From Saccharopolyspora erythraea (GTDB lineage: Bacteria; Actinomycetota; Actinomycetes; Mycobacteriales; Pseudonocardiaceae), in the NCBI RefSeq assembly GCF_018141105.1, contig NZ_CP054839.1:3162001-3226000 (forward strand): a stretch of 64,000 bases of DNA. The letters are read 5' to 3'. The notes under the pieces were generated by a model that worked only from the letters and a program-made list of their open reading frames with translations, did no database searches and was not told where the DNA came from. The position numbers and the translations under genes are program-made. Of this stretch, positions 25,364-34,300 are shown piece after piece (position 1 is the stretch's first letter; the number at the start of each line of letters is the position of its first letter).

Positions 25364-25461
25364 AAGTCTGAGAACTCGGATTGTGGTTTCAGGTATCGAG
25401 CGGAGTCAAGTCTTGACGTGCGGCTTCGGGCGGGCAACCATCTGCCTTGGTTGTCAGACGA

Positions 25462-25479
25462 CGTCTTATATTTGAGACA
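25462..25479. promoter_or_regulatory. IclR operator candidate, site 4
   Basis: CGTCTTATATTTGAGACA keeps 14 of 18 positions of site 1 and has a clear dyad (GTCT...AGAC). It ends 10 bases before the SDR start and abuts its ribosome site AAGGAG, a position where binding would block expression. Confidence 0.6.
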
Positions 25480-25489
25480 AGGAGACGGA

Positions 25490-26263
25490 ATGCGACTCGG
25501 TCTGCATGGGAAAACCGCACTCGTGTGCGCGTCCACGTCCGGGCTGGGCCGGGCGACCGCCCGGGCTCTGGCGGGAGAAGGCGTCAGCGTCGTGGTCACG
25601 GGCCGGTCGGGCGACCGAGCCGAGGAGGTGGCAGGTGAACTGCCCAACGCGGTCGGCGTGAGCTGCGACCTGCTCGCGGACGGTGGTGCGGAGCAGCTCC
25701 TCGCGGCTGCCCGCGAGGCTGTCGGCGACCTCGACATCCTCGTCCTGAACGGACCAGGTCCAGCTCCGGGGCCGGCCCGCGCCACCGACACCGCCGGGAT
25801 CGAGCAGGCCATCGCCACCCTGGTCAAACCCCAGCAGATCCTGGTGCAGGGCGTCCTCCCCGCGATGCTCGAGAAGGGATGGGGCCGCGTCCTGAGCATC
25901 AGCTCGACGAGTGTGCAGGCGCCCCTGCCGAACCTCTCGCTGTCCAACCTCGGCCGGGCGGCGCTCGCCGGGTACCTGAAGACCCTCGCCACCGAGGTCG
26001 CTCCCCAGGGCGTGACGGTCAACTCCCTGCTGCCCGGGCGCATCGCGACTCCCCGCGCTCGGCAGATCGACGAAGCCACCGCCCAGCGCGCCGGCCAGTC
26101 GCTGAGCGAGGTGGAGGCCGCGTCCAAGGCCGCGATCCCGGCGGGGCGCTACGGCGAACCGGACGAGTTCGGCGCCGCGGCCGCATTTCTGTGCAGCGCA
26201 CCGGCCGCATACATCACGGGCACTGCCCTCCGGTGCGACGGCGGCCTGGTGCCGGCTCTCTGA
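25490..26263 (+). CDS. SDR family protein with non-canonical active site
   Basis: A 257-residue short-chain dehydrogenase/reductase. The cofactor motif CASTSGLGRATARAL and the NGPG stretch (usually NNAG) are present, as are VTVNSLLPGRIATPR and YITGTALRCDGG at the C-terminus. The catalytic Ser is in LSISST. The usual Tyr-x-x-x-Lys is replaced: LSNLGRAAL places Ser152 and Arg156 at those positions. This matches an FabG-like subgroup with altered catalytic residues rather than random decay, since all else is intact. The start at 25490 has AAGGAG 5 bases upstream. The permease follows after 50 bases, so the two are probably one operon. Confidence 0.88.
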   Translation: MRLGLHGKTALVCASTSGLGRATARALAGEGVSVVVTGRSGDRAEEVAGELPNAVGVSCDLLADGGAEQLLAAAREAVGDLDILVLNGPGPAPGPARATDTAGIEQAIATLVKPQQILVQGVLPAMLEKGWGRVLSISSTSVQAPLPNLSLSNLGRAALAGYLKTLATEVAPQGVTVNSLLPGRIATPRARQIDEATAQRAGQSLSEVEAASKAAIPAGRYGEPDEFGAAAAFLCSAPAAYITGTALRCDGGLVPAL

Positions 26264-26313
26264 CCCGGTCAGGCAGTTCCCCCGACTCCCAACGACGAGA
26301 GCGGTGAACCCGC

Positions 26314-27654
26314 ATGAGCAACACCCACTTCGCAGCCGAAGCAGATGAACGACGCAACGAGGTGCCTCCGGCCGTCACCCGCAGAGCAGGGCTGGCCGGC
26401 ATGATCGGCACCACGATCGAGTGGTACGACTTCTACATCTACGGTCTCGCCGCGGCGCTGGTCTTCGGCACGGAGTTCTTCCCCGAGTTCTCACCCGCGG
26501 CCGGCACGCTGGCCGCATTCGCCACGTTCGCGGTGGGATTCATCGTCCGCCCGCTCGGCGGTGTCATCTTCGGGCACTTCGGGGACCGCGTGGGGCGCAA
26601 GAACGCACTCATGCTCACGCTGTTCCTGATGGGCGCGGCGACCGTCCTCGTCGGCTTGCTACCTGGCTACCAGACCATCGGGATCTGGGCGCCGATCCTG
26701 CTCGTGACACTGCGCTTCCTGCAGGGCTTCGCCGTCGGCGGCGAGTGGGGCGGCGCGGTGACCATGGTTGTGGAGTCGTCGCCGCGCCACCGGCGCGGCT
26801 TCTACGGCAGCCTGCCGCAGATGGGCGTTCCCCTTGGTCTCGTGCTGTCGTCCAGCGTGTTCGCCGCGCTCTCCCTGCTGCCCGACGACGATCTCCTCAC
26901 CTGGGGCTGGCGGATCCCGTTCCTGCTCAGCATCGTGTTGATCGTGGTGGGATTGTTCATCCGGTCCCACATGACCGAGACTCCGGCGTTCGTCCACGTG
27001 AAGGAGTCGGGGCGGGTGCGCAAGCTGCCGGCCGTGGAGGCGTTGCGCCACCACTGGAAGGCGATCGCCCTGACCGTCGGCATGTATGTCTCAGCCGGCG
27101 TCCCGTTCTACATCGTCTCGGTTTTCGTGCTGTCGTACGGTTCTGCCCACCTCGGCCTGTCGCGGAGCGTACTGCTGACGGGGATGCTCATCGCGGCCGT
27201 GGTCGAGGGGCTGACGGTGCCCTACTTCGGTGCGCTGTCCGACAAGCTCGGCCGACGTCCGGTGTTCCTGACCGCTGCCGCGTTCACCGCCCTGCTCGCC
27301 TTCCCGTTCTTCTGGCTGCTGGCGACCGGGCAGGTGGGACTCACCTGGCTGGCCATGCTGCTCGCGCTCGCAGTAGCGCACGCGGGTATGTACGGGCCCA
27401 CCGCCGCGCTGTACGCGGAACTGTTCGGGCCGAACGTCCGGTACACCGGCACGTCGATCGGCTATCAGCTCGGCGGTGTCGTGGCAGGGTTCGTGCCGCT
27501 CGTGACGGGTGCCCTCGTCAACGCGGCAGGTGGTGCCTCCTGGCCGATCGCATCGCTGTGGGCTGTGGCGGCGCTGACCGGCCTGGTCTGCGCGTTGATC
27601 GTCCGGGAAACCCGGGGGCGCGACCTGCGTTCCGATCACGATGCGGGGCGCTGA
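26314..27654 (+). CDS. MFS transporter, metabolite:H+ symporter (MHS) family
   Basis: A 446-residue permease with 12 predicted helices. MHS signatures are AGMIGTTIEWYDFYIYGLAA, GHFGDRVGRKNALMLTLFLM, RFLQGFAVGGEWGGAVTMVV and WGWRIPFLLSIVLIVVGLFI. C-terminal helices end with TRGRDL. It is closest in layout to ShiA/ProP/KgtP-type importers of organic acids. It lies downstream of the SDR in the putative IclR regulon, so it is probably the uptake system for that pathway's acid. The start at ATG 26314 fits the family. Confidence 0.93.
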   Translation: MSNTHFAAEADERRNEVPPAVTRRAGLAGMIGTTIEWYDFYIYGLAAALVFGTEFFPEFSPAAGTLAAFATFAVGFIVRPLGGVIFGHFGDRVGRKNALMLTLFLMGAATVLVGLLPGYQTIGIWAPILLVTLRFLQGFAVGGEWGGAVTMVVESSPRHRRGFYGSLPQMGVPLGLVLSSSVFAALSLLPDDDLLTWGWRIPFLLSIVLIVVGLFIRSHMTETPAFVHVKESGRVRKLPAVEALRHHWKAIALTVGMYVSAGVPFYIVSVFVLSYGSAHLGLSRSVLLTGMLIAAVVEGLTVPYFGALSDKLGRRPVFLTAAAFTALLAFPFFWLLATGQVGLTWLAMLLALAVAHAGMYGPTAALYAELFGPNVRYTGTSIGYQLGGVVAGFVPLVTGALVNAAGGASWPIASLWAVAALTGLVCALIVRETRGRDLRSDHDAGR

Positions 27655-27795
27655 CCGCGGTCGAGCACGGGTTTCCGGACGGCCTGTGCCAGGGGTGTCG
27701 ATTCGAAGGCGGGGCCGACCCTCGAGGAACCACAAGTCGGATTGGGTCGGCTTACCCCCTTCGGGCACCGTTTTGACGTGCACAGCCAGGTGCTT

Positions 27796-28917
27796 CTACT
27801 CCGATTCCGGCAGTGGGCGCCACGTGCCGTCGAGCGGAATGCCGGCGGCCGCCGCGATCCGGTCGCGTGATTCGACCAGTCGGGTCCTCAGCGCCGCCAG
27901 GTCCACGCCCACCAGCACGCCGTCGCGTTTGACCACGCGGCCGGCGACGAGAACGGTGTCCACCAGACCGGGATGGCCGGCGCTGACGATGGTGGCGACC
28001 GGGTCGGTGACCGGGAACACGGTCAGGTCGTCGGCGCGCAGCAGGACGAGGTCGGCGTCCTTGCCGGGCGTGATGCTGCCCGTTCGGGCGTCGAGCCCGC
28101 ACGACTGGGCGGCATCGACGGTGGCGAACTCCAGCAGGTCCCGGGAGCGCAGGCCGCCGTCCAGGCCGCGCTGCGCGGCGAAGGCGGTACGCATGGTGGA
28201 GAACATGTCGCCGCCGACCGACGGGACGTCGTCGATGGACAGCGTCGGGCGCAGGCCGGCGGCCAACGCCCGGCCGGTCATGGGTGATCCGAATCCCATC
28301 TTCAGCTCGACGTCCGGGCTGATCGACACCGAACTGCCTGCGTCGGCGAGCATCCGTAGCTCTTCGTCGCTGATCCCGTTGGCGTGCACGAACGTGGTGG
28401 TGTCGCGCAGCAGACCGTGCTCGTGCAAGTCGGCGATCGGGCGCTGCGTCCCGGCGGCGACGGTGTGCAGGCTGGTGCGCAGGCCGAGTTCGGCTGCCAG
28501 CTCCAGCTCCCGGGCGACGGTGCCCATGCTGGTGTCATCGGCTCCGCGCAGGCCCAGCGCCATGGTGACCAGGCCGTCGCCGGGCAGGTCGGAGCGGACG
28601 CGGCGGATCTCGGCGTCGACGGGGGCGGGGGTGCCCCATCCGGCGCCCAGGCAGAAGATCGACCGTCCCGGCGCGTCCCGCAGAGCGGCGACGGCGGCGT
28701 CCTCGTGCTCGCGGCCCTGCGCGACGTGGTGCCAGTCCAGCATCGTGGTCACGCCGGAGTGCAGGGCCTCCAGGCGGCCGAGCAGGGTGCCCGCGTAGAC
28801 GTCCTCGGGCTGGTAGTGGGGTTTGGCCGTGCCGTGCATGGCCGCCGCCCACTCGGGGAACGTCCAGTCCGCGCCGACGCCGCGGCATGAACGGCGGTGG
28901 GTGCCCGGATTCCCCAA
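27796..28917 (-). pseudogene. Amidohydrolase (TRZ/ATZ type), N-terminally truncated
   Basis: The 373-codon frame is a well-preserved cytosine-deaminase-like amidohydrolase from about the first barrel strand on. It has RGVGADWTFPEWAAAMHGT, GVTTMLDWHHVAQGREHEDA, THTVAAGTQRPIADLHEHG-like His residues (SLHTVAAG), FVHANGISDEEL, LSIDDVPSVGGDMF, and the C-terminal GKDADLVLL. Normal members have 80-90 more residues carrying the HxH metal motif; here only the degraded THRRSCRG remains, next to the frame start. The break lies 7 bases from the end of the thioesterase gene. The gene was probably cut when the polyene cluster arrived or was rearranged. A shortened product could be made but would lack two metal ligands. 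Confidence 0.7.
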
Positions 28918-28923
28918 CTCCGT

Positions 28924-29691
28924 TCATCGACTGGAAGCCGGCTGCTCCAGCTCGTCGAGCCGTTTGCGGATCTCCGCGTTGACCGCGGACGCGTGCTCGG
29001 TCAGGTAGAAATGCCCGCCGGGGAAGGTGCGCATCCCGAACAGCGCGGAGGTGTGGTGCTTCCACCGCAACGCCTCGTCCACTGTGGTCTTCGGGTCGTC
29101 GTCGCCCACCAGGGCCCACACCGGACAGCTGACCGAGCGGTTCGGGCGCGGGGGATAGGTCTCGATCGCCTTGTAGTCGTTGCGGATGGCCGGCAGTGAC
29201 ATCCGCACGATCTCCTCGTCGTCCAGCGCCGCTCCGGTTCCGTTGAGCCGTCGCAGCTCGGCGAGCAAGCCCTCGTCGTCGCTTTCGTGGACCCGCTCTT
29301 CGCGGACGGTGCCGGGCGCGCGGCGGCCGGAGACGATTAGTGCCCGCGGTGGCCGGCCCGCGCCCAGCTCCAGCCGGTGCGCCACCTCGAACGCCAGCGT
29401 GGCGCCCATGCTGTGTCCGAAGAACGCCGTCGGCAGCTCGGGCTCGGACGCGAGCACCGAGGTGATCGCGTCGGCGTAGTCGTCGATCGTCTCGATGAAC
29501 GGATGCCGGTGCCTGTCCTGCCTGCCCGGGTACTGCAGGACCACGACGTCGGCATGTGTGGAGTGCGCTGACGCCACCGGCCGGTAGAAGCTCGCCGATC
29601 CGCCCGCATGCGGGAAGCACACCAGCCGCACCGCGGCTTCGGGGGAGGGGAAATAGCGCCGCAGCCAGCTTCCTGGGGCTAGATCGGACAC
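28924..29691 (-). CDS. Type II thioesterase (NysE/AmphE-like)
   Basis: A 255-residue alpha/beta hydrolase of the PKS/NRPS-associated editing type: RLVCFPHAGGSASFYRPVAS at the oxyanion site, nucleophile Ser94 in FFGHSMGATLAFEVAHRL, VWALVGDDDP carrying the acid, and the His in FPGGHFYLTEH. These enzymes remove aberrant acyl groups from carrier-protein arms. The GTG start at 29691 has GGAGGAA 6 bases upstream. It is divergent from the GDP-mannose dehydratase and shares with it a 341-base promoter region holding two PimM-type sites. It is the leftmost gene of the polyene cluster. Confidence 0.93.
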   Translation of the reverse strand: MSDLAPGSWLRRYFPSPEAAVRLVCFPHAGGSASFYRPVASAHSTHADVVVLQYPGRQDRHRHPFIETIDDYADAITSVLASEPELPTAFFGHSMGATLAFEVAHRLELGAGRPPRALIVSGRRAPGTVREERVHESDDEGLLAELRRLNGTGAALDDEEIVRMSLPAIRNDYKAIETYPPRPNRSVSCPVWALVGDDDPKTTVDEALRWKHHTSALFGMRTFPGGHFYLTEHASAVNAEIRKRLDELEQPASSR

Positions 29692-29751
29692 GGGCTTCCT
29701 CCGGGGGTTGGGGGCGTCAGCGCACTCGTCGCCGAGTACAGCAGCACGCGG

Positions 29752-29767
29752 ACCGGGAAATTCCTAG
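29752..29767. promoter_or_regulatory. PimM-type regulator binding site, divergent promoter, site A
   Basis: ACCGGGAAATTCCTAG matches the PimM-family consensus CTVGGGAWWTCCCBAG (from memory) at 13 of 16 positions, including GGGA-WW-T and the CTAG end. It lies between the thioesterase and GDP-mannose dehydratase genes. Confidence 0.7.
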
Positions 29768-29799
29768 TGTTGGCCGACCCGGGCGTGCGGCGCGCAGAA

Positions 29800-29815
29800 C
29801 TTGTCGATTCCCTAG
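29800..29815. promoter_or_regulatory. PimM-type regulator binding site, divergent promoter, site B
   Basis: CTTGTCGATTCCCTAG matches CTVGGGAWWTCCCBAG at 12 of 16 positions; the right half (ATTCCCTAG) is perfect. It lies 48 bases from site A, about four and a half helical turns. Confidence 0.6.
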
Positions 29816-30032
29816 TTTCCGGCTGGATTTTCCCGGGATCGCGCTGGTTCCTTTGACATGCGGTGCGGGCGGCTGCAAGCGTCGGACACCGCTCCGGCCG
29901 GGCCGAGTCGCCCGGCGGACGCCCGTCGACCCGCCGGTGCCCGGCGCGCCTCGCCCCGCGCGAACCGCCTCCGCCGCGCCGCCCGCCGTCCGCACGGGTG
30001 CTTCGTTGTCGCAGGTGGTGGAAGGGGAACAG

Positions 30033-31067
30033 ATGTCCCGACGTGCGCTGATCACCGGGATCACCGGCCAGGACGGCTCGTACCTGGCCGAGCACCTGCT
30101 CGCGCAGGGCTACCAGGTGTGGGGGCTGATCCGCGGCCAGGCCAACCCGCGCAAGTCGCGGATCAGCAGGCTGGCCGCCGACGTGACCTTCGTGGACGGT
30201 GACCTGATGGACCAGGGCAGCCTGGTCTCGGCGGTCGATCTGGTGCAGCCGGACGAGGTCTACAACCTCGGCGCGATCTCGTTCGTGCCGATGTCGTGGC
30301 AGCAGGCCGAGCTGGTCACCGAGGTCAACGGCATGGGCGTGCTCCGGATGCTGGAGGCGATCCGCATCGTCAGCGGGCGCGGCGGTTCGGGGGCGAACTC
30401 CGGGTCCGGCGGCGTCCGGTTCTACCAGGCGTCGTCGTCGGAGATGTTCGGCAAGGTGGCCGAGACCCCGCAGAGCGAGCGCACCACGTTCCATCCGCGC
30501 AGCCCCTACGGCGTTGCCAAGACCTACGGGCACTACATCACCCAGAACTACCGCGAGTCCTATGGCGTGTGGGGAGTGTCGGGGATCCTGTTCAACCACG
30601 AGTCGCCCCGCCGGGGCGCTGAGTTCGTCACCCGCAAGATCTCGCTCGCGGTGGCGCAGATCAAGCTCGGGCTGCAGGACAAGCTCTACCTCGGCAACCT
30701 CGACGCGGTGCGGGACTGGGGCTTCGCGGGCGACTACGTGCGGGCCATGCACCTGATGCTGCAGCAGGACGAGCCCTCGGACTTCGTGGTCGGAACCGGC
30801 CGGATGCACTCGGTGCGCGAGGCGGTGCGGATCGCTTTCGAGGCCGCCGGCCTGGACTGGGAGGAACACGTCGCCATCGACCCGGAGCTGGTGCGCCCGG
30901 CGGAGGTGGAGACGTTGTGCGCCGACTCCACGCGCGCTCGCGAGCAGCTGGGCTGGGAGCCGACCGTGGACTTCCGGGAGCTGATGACCATGATGGTCGA
31001 AAGCGACCTCCGGCAGGCATCGCGCGAGCGCGACTACGCGGCGGTGCTCTCCGCCGCGAGCTGGTGA
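30033..31067 (+). CDS. gmd: GDP-mannose 4,6-dehydratase (NysDIII/AmphDIII-like)
   Basis: A 344-residue extended SDR. The NADP site is ALITGITGQDGSYLAEHLLA. Substrate-side stretches are GDLMDQGSL and YNLGAISFVPMSWQ. The catalytic Tyr159 and Lys163 are in SPYGVAKTYGH, with SSSEMFGK supplying the Ser/Thr. FNHESPRRGAEFVTRKIS and DWGFAGDYVRAMHLMLQQ are GMD signatures. The product is GDP-4-keto-6-deoxymannose, the first committed precursor of mycosamine (and of GDP-rhamnose or fucose). The start at 30033 has AGGGG 5 bases upstream. In nystatin and amphotericin clusters this gene sits just upstream of the same six-module PKS, as here. The later mycosamine enzymes are not in the window. Confidence 0.95.
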   Translation: MSRRALITGITGQDGSYLAEHLLAQGYQVWGLIRGQANPRKSRISRLAADVTFVDGDLMDQGSLVSAVDLVQPDEVYNLGAISFVPMSWQQAELVTEVNGMGVLRMLEAIRIVSGRGGSGANSGSGGVRFYQASSSEMFGKVAETPQSERTTFHPRSPYGVAKTYGHYITQNYRESYGVWGVSGILFNHESPRRGAEFVTRKISLAVAQIKLGLQDKLYLGNLDAVRDWGFAGDYVRAMHLMLQQDEPSDFVVGTGRMHSVREAVRIAFEAAGLDWEEHVAIDPELVRPAEVETLCADSTRAREQLGWEPTVDFRELMTMMVESDLRQASRERDYAAVLSAASW

Positions 31068-31132
31068 TCGACGGGTCCGCGGGCTGACGAGGCCCGGCCT
31101 GCCGTGGAGGATGCCTTCCACATCGGGCCGAT

Positions 31133-31148
31133 CTAGGGATTTCCCTGC
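31133..31148. promoter_or_regulatory. PimM-type regulator binding site upstream of the PKS gene
   Basis: CTAGGGATTTCCCTGC matches CTVGGGAWWTCCCBAG at 14 of 16 positions, all of the first 14. It lies 188 bases before the PKS start in the 269-base gap after the GDP-mannose dehydratase. It is the best of the three sites. Confidence 0.8.
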
Positions 31149-31336
31149 ACTGGGTTGAGGAAACTGAGCGCATGCCGATGGGCAGGAAGCGCGTGCGACC
31201 GGCCCCGTGCTGACGTGAGTTCGCGCGCCCGGCGCGTTCGCCGTGCCCGGGCGCACCAAAACGCTCCTGGAACTGCCGCAGCGGGCGGGGCTCCGGCCCG
31301 TCCGCGGGGGCGGCCGCAGACGGGTTGAGGGTGGAA

Positions 31337-34300
31337 ATGGACAACGAGCAGAAGCTCCGGGACTACCTCAAGCGGGCCGGCGCCGACCTGCGGCGGTCCC
31401 GCGCGCGTGTGCAGGAGCTGGAGGACGCGGCGCGGGAGCCCATCGCCGTGGTCGGCATGAGCTGCCGCTATCCCGGCGACGTGAGCGCACCGGAGGACCT
31501 GTGGCGGATGGTAGCCGAGGGCCGCGACGGACTCTCCGGGTTTCCCACCGACCGCGGCTGGGACGTCGACGAGCTCGACACCGCGACCCGCTCCGGTGGG
31601 TTCCTGCACGACGCGAGCGAGTTCGACGCCGGCTTCTTCGGGATCTCCCCGCGTGAGGCGCTGGCGATGGACCCGCAGCAGCGCGTGCTGCTGGAGGTGG
31701 TCTGGGAGGCGTTCGAGCGCGCGGGCATCGACCCGGCTTCGGTGCGCGGCAGCCGCACCGGTGTGTTCATGGGGGCGATGGCGCAGGACTACCGCGTCGG
31801 GCCGGCCGACGACGTGGACGGCTTCCAGCTCACCGGAAACAGCGCGAGCGTCCTCTCCGGACGGTTGTCTTACACCTTCGGCGCGGTCGGCCCGGCGATC
31901 ACCGTGGACACCGCGTGCTCGTCCTCGCTGGTGGCGCTGCACCTGGCCGCGCACTCGCTGCGCGCAGGGGAGTGCTCGCTGGCGCTGGCGGGCGGGGTCA
32001 CGATCATGTCCAGCCCGGCGACGTTCCTGGAGTTCAGCAGGCAGGGCGGGCTGGCGGCCGACGGGCGTTGCCGTTCGTTCGCCGACAGCGCGGGCGGTAC
32101 CGGCTGGGCCGAGGGCGCGGGCGTGCTGGTGCTGGAGAAGCTGTCCGACGCGCTCCGCAACGGGCACGAGGTGCTCGCGGTGGTGCGCGGCAGTGCGGTG
32201 AACCAGGACGGTGCGTCCAACGGGCTCACCGCGCCCAACGGCCCGTCGCAGCAGCGCGTCATCCAGCAGGCGCTGGTGAACGCGCGGCTGTCGGCGTCCG
32301 AAGTGGACGCCGTGGAGGCGCATGGGACCGGCACCGTGCTCGGTGATCCCGTCGAGGCGCAGGCGCTGCTGGCCACCTACGGTCAGGAGCGGGACCGTCC
32401 GCTGTGGCTGGGTTCGGTGAAGTCCAACATCAGCCACACCCAGGCCGCCGCCGGTGTCGCCGGCGTGATCAAGATGGTCATGGCGATGCGCCACGGCGTG
32501 TTGCCCCGGACGCTGCACGTGGACGAGCCGTCGTCGCATGTGGACTGGAGCAGCGGCGCGGTGCGGCTGCTGACCGAGCAGATCCCGTGGACGCAGGGCG
32601 ATCAGCCCCGCCGCGCCGCGGTCTCGTCGTTCGGAATCAGCGGCACCAACGCGCACGCCATCATCGAGCAGGCCCCACCGGTCGAGGCCGAGCAGACCGA
32701 ACCCGCGGTGGCCGCGGAGGTCGTGCCGATCGCGCTGTCCGGCAAGACCCGCGAGGCGCTGGGTGAGCAGGCCGCCCGGCTGCTGGAGGTGGTCGAGGCC
32801 GGAGAACCACGGCCGTTGGACGTCGCGTTGTCCACAACGACGACCCGAGCGGCCCTGGAACACCGCGCGGTGCTGACTGCGCACGACCGTGATGACGTGC
32901 TCGCCGGGCTCCGCGCGCTTGCCGCGGGCGAGGACGCGCGCGGTCTGGTCCGCGGCACGGCGCAGTCCGGTTCGAAGCTCGCGTTCCTGTTCACCGGGCA
33001 GGGTTCGCAGCGTCTGGGCATGGGGCGTGATCTGCACGCCCGGTTCCCGGTGTTCGCCGACGCGCTGGAGTCAGTGCTCGCGCAGCTCGACACAGAGCTG
33101 GACCGCCCGCTGCGGGAGGTCATGTTCGCCGAGCCCGGCACCGCGGAGGCGGCGCTGCTGGACCGGACCCGCTACGCCCAGCCCGCCGTCTTCGCCGTCG
33201 AGGTCGCTCTGCACCGGCTCGCCGAGTCGTGGGGCCTGCGTCCGGACTACCTGGCCGGTCACTCCATCGGTGAGATCGCTGCCGCTCACGTGGCGGGTGT
33301 GTTCTCGCTGGAGGACGCCTGCGCGCTGGTGTGCGCGCGGGGCCGGTTGATGCAGGAGTTGCCGCCCGGTGGCGTGATGATCGCGTTGCAGGCTGCCGAG
33401 GACGAGGTGGTGCCGCTGCTGACCGAGCGGGTGTCGGTTGCGGCGGTCAACGGGCCGAGCTCGGTGGTGGTCTCCGGTGATGGCGACGAGGCGGCCGCGG
33501 TCGCGGGGCATTTCGAGGCGCAGGGTCGTCGGGTCAAGCGGCTCAACGTCAGCCACGCGTTCCACTCGCCGTTGATGGAGCCGATGCTGGCGGAGTTCCG
33601 CGCGGTCGTGGAACGGCTTTCGCCGCAGGAACCGCTGCTGCCGATCGTGTCCACCGTTTCCGGTGCTCAGGCCACCGCGCGCGAGCTCGCCACGGCCGAC
33701 TACTGGGTCGAGCACGTCCAGCGGGCCGTGCGGTTCCACGACGCGGTGAGCTGGCTCGGCGACCACGGCGTGCGGGCGTTCCTCGAGTTGGGGCCGGACG
33801 GGGTGCTCTCGGCCGCGGTTCCGGACTGCCTCGCGGACTCCTCCGCGCAGGAGGCTGTCGCCGTGCCGGCGCTGCGCGCCAAGCAGGACGAGGTATCCGC
33901 GATCACGCAGGCCGTTGCGCAACTCCACGCGCATGGCATCGCGGTGCGCTGGACGGAGTTCTTCGCCGGAACCGGGGCCCAGCGGATCGAGCTGCCCACC
34001 TACGCCTTCCAACGCCGGCGATTCTGGCCGAAGACGATGCGCGCCCAGGACGGTGACGTGCGCTCGGCCGGACTCGGTGCCGCGCACCACCCGCTGCTGG
34101 CCGCCGCGGTCTCGCTGGCCGACTCCGACGGCGTTCTGCTCACCGGGCGCTTGTCCGCGCAGACCCATCCCTGGCTGGCCGACCACACCGTGGGGGGCAC
34201 GGCCCTGCTGCCCGGCACGGCGTTCGTGGAGCTGGCGATCCGCGCAGGCGACGAGGTCGGCTGCGACCGGATCGAGGAGCTGACACTGGCCGCGCCGCTG

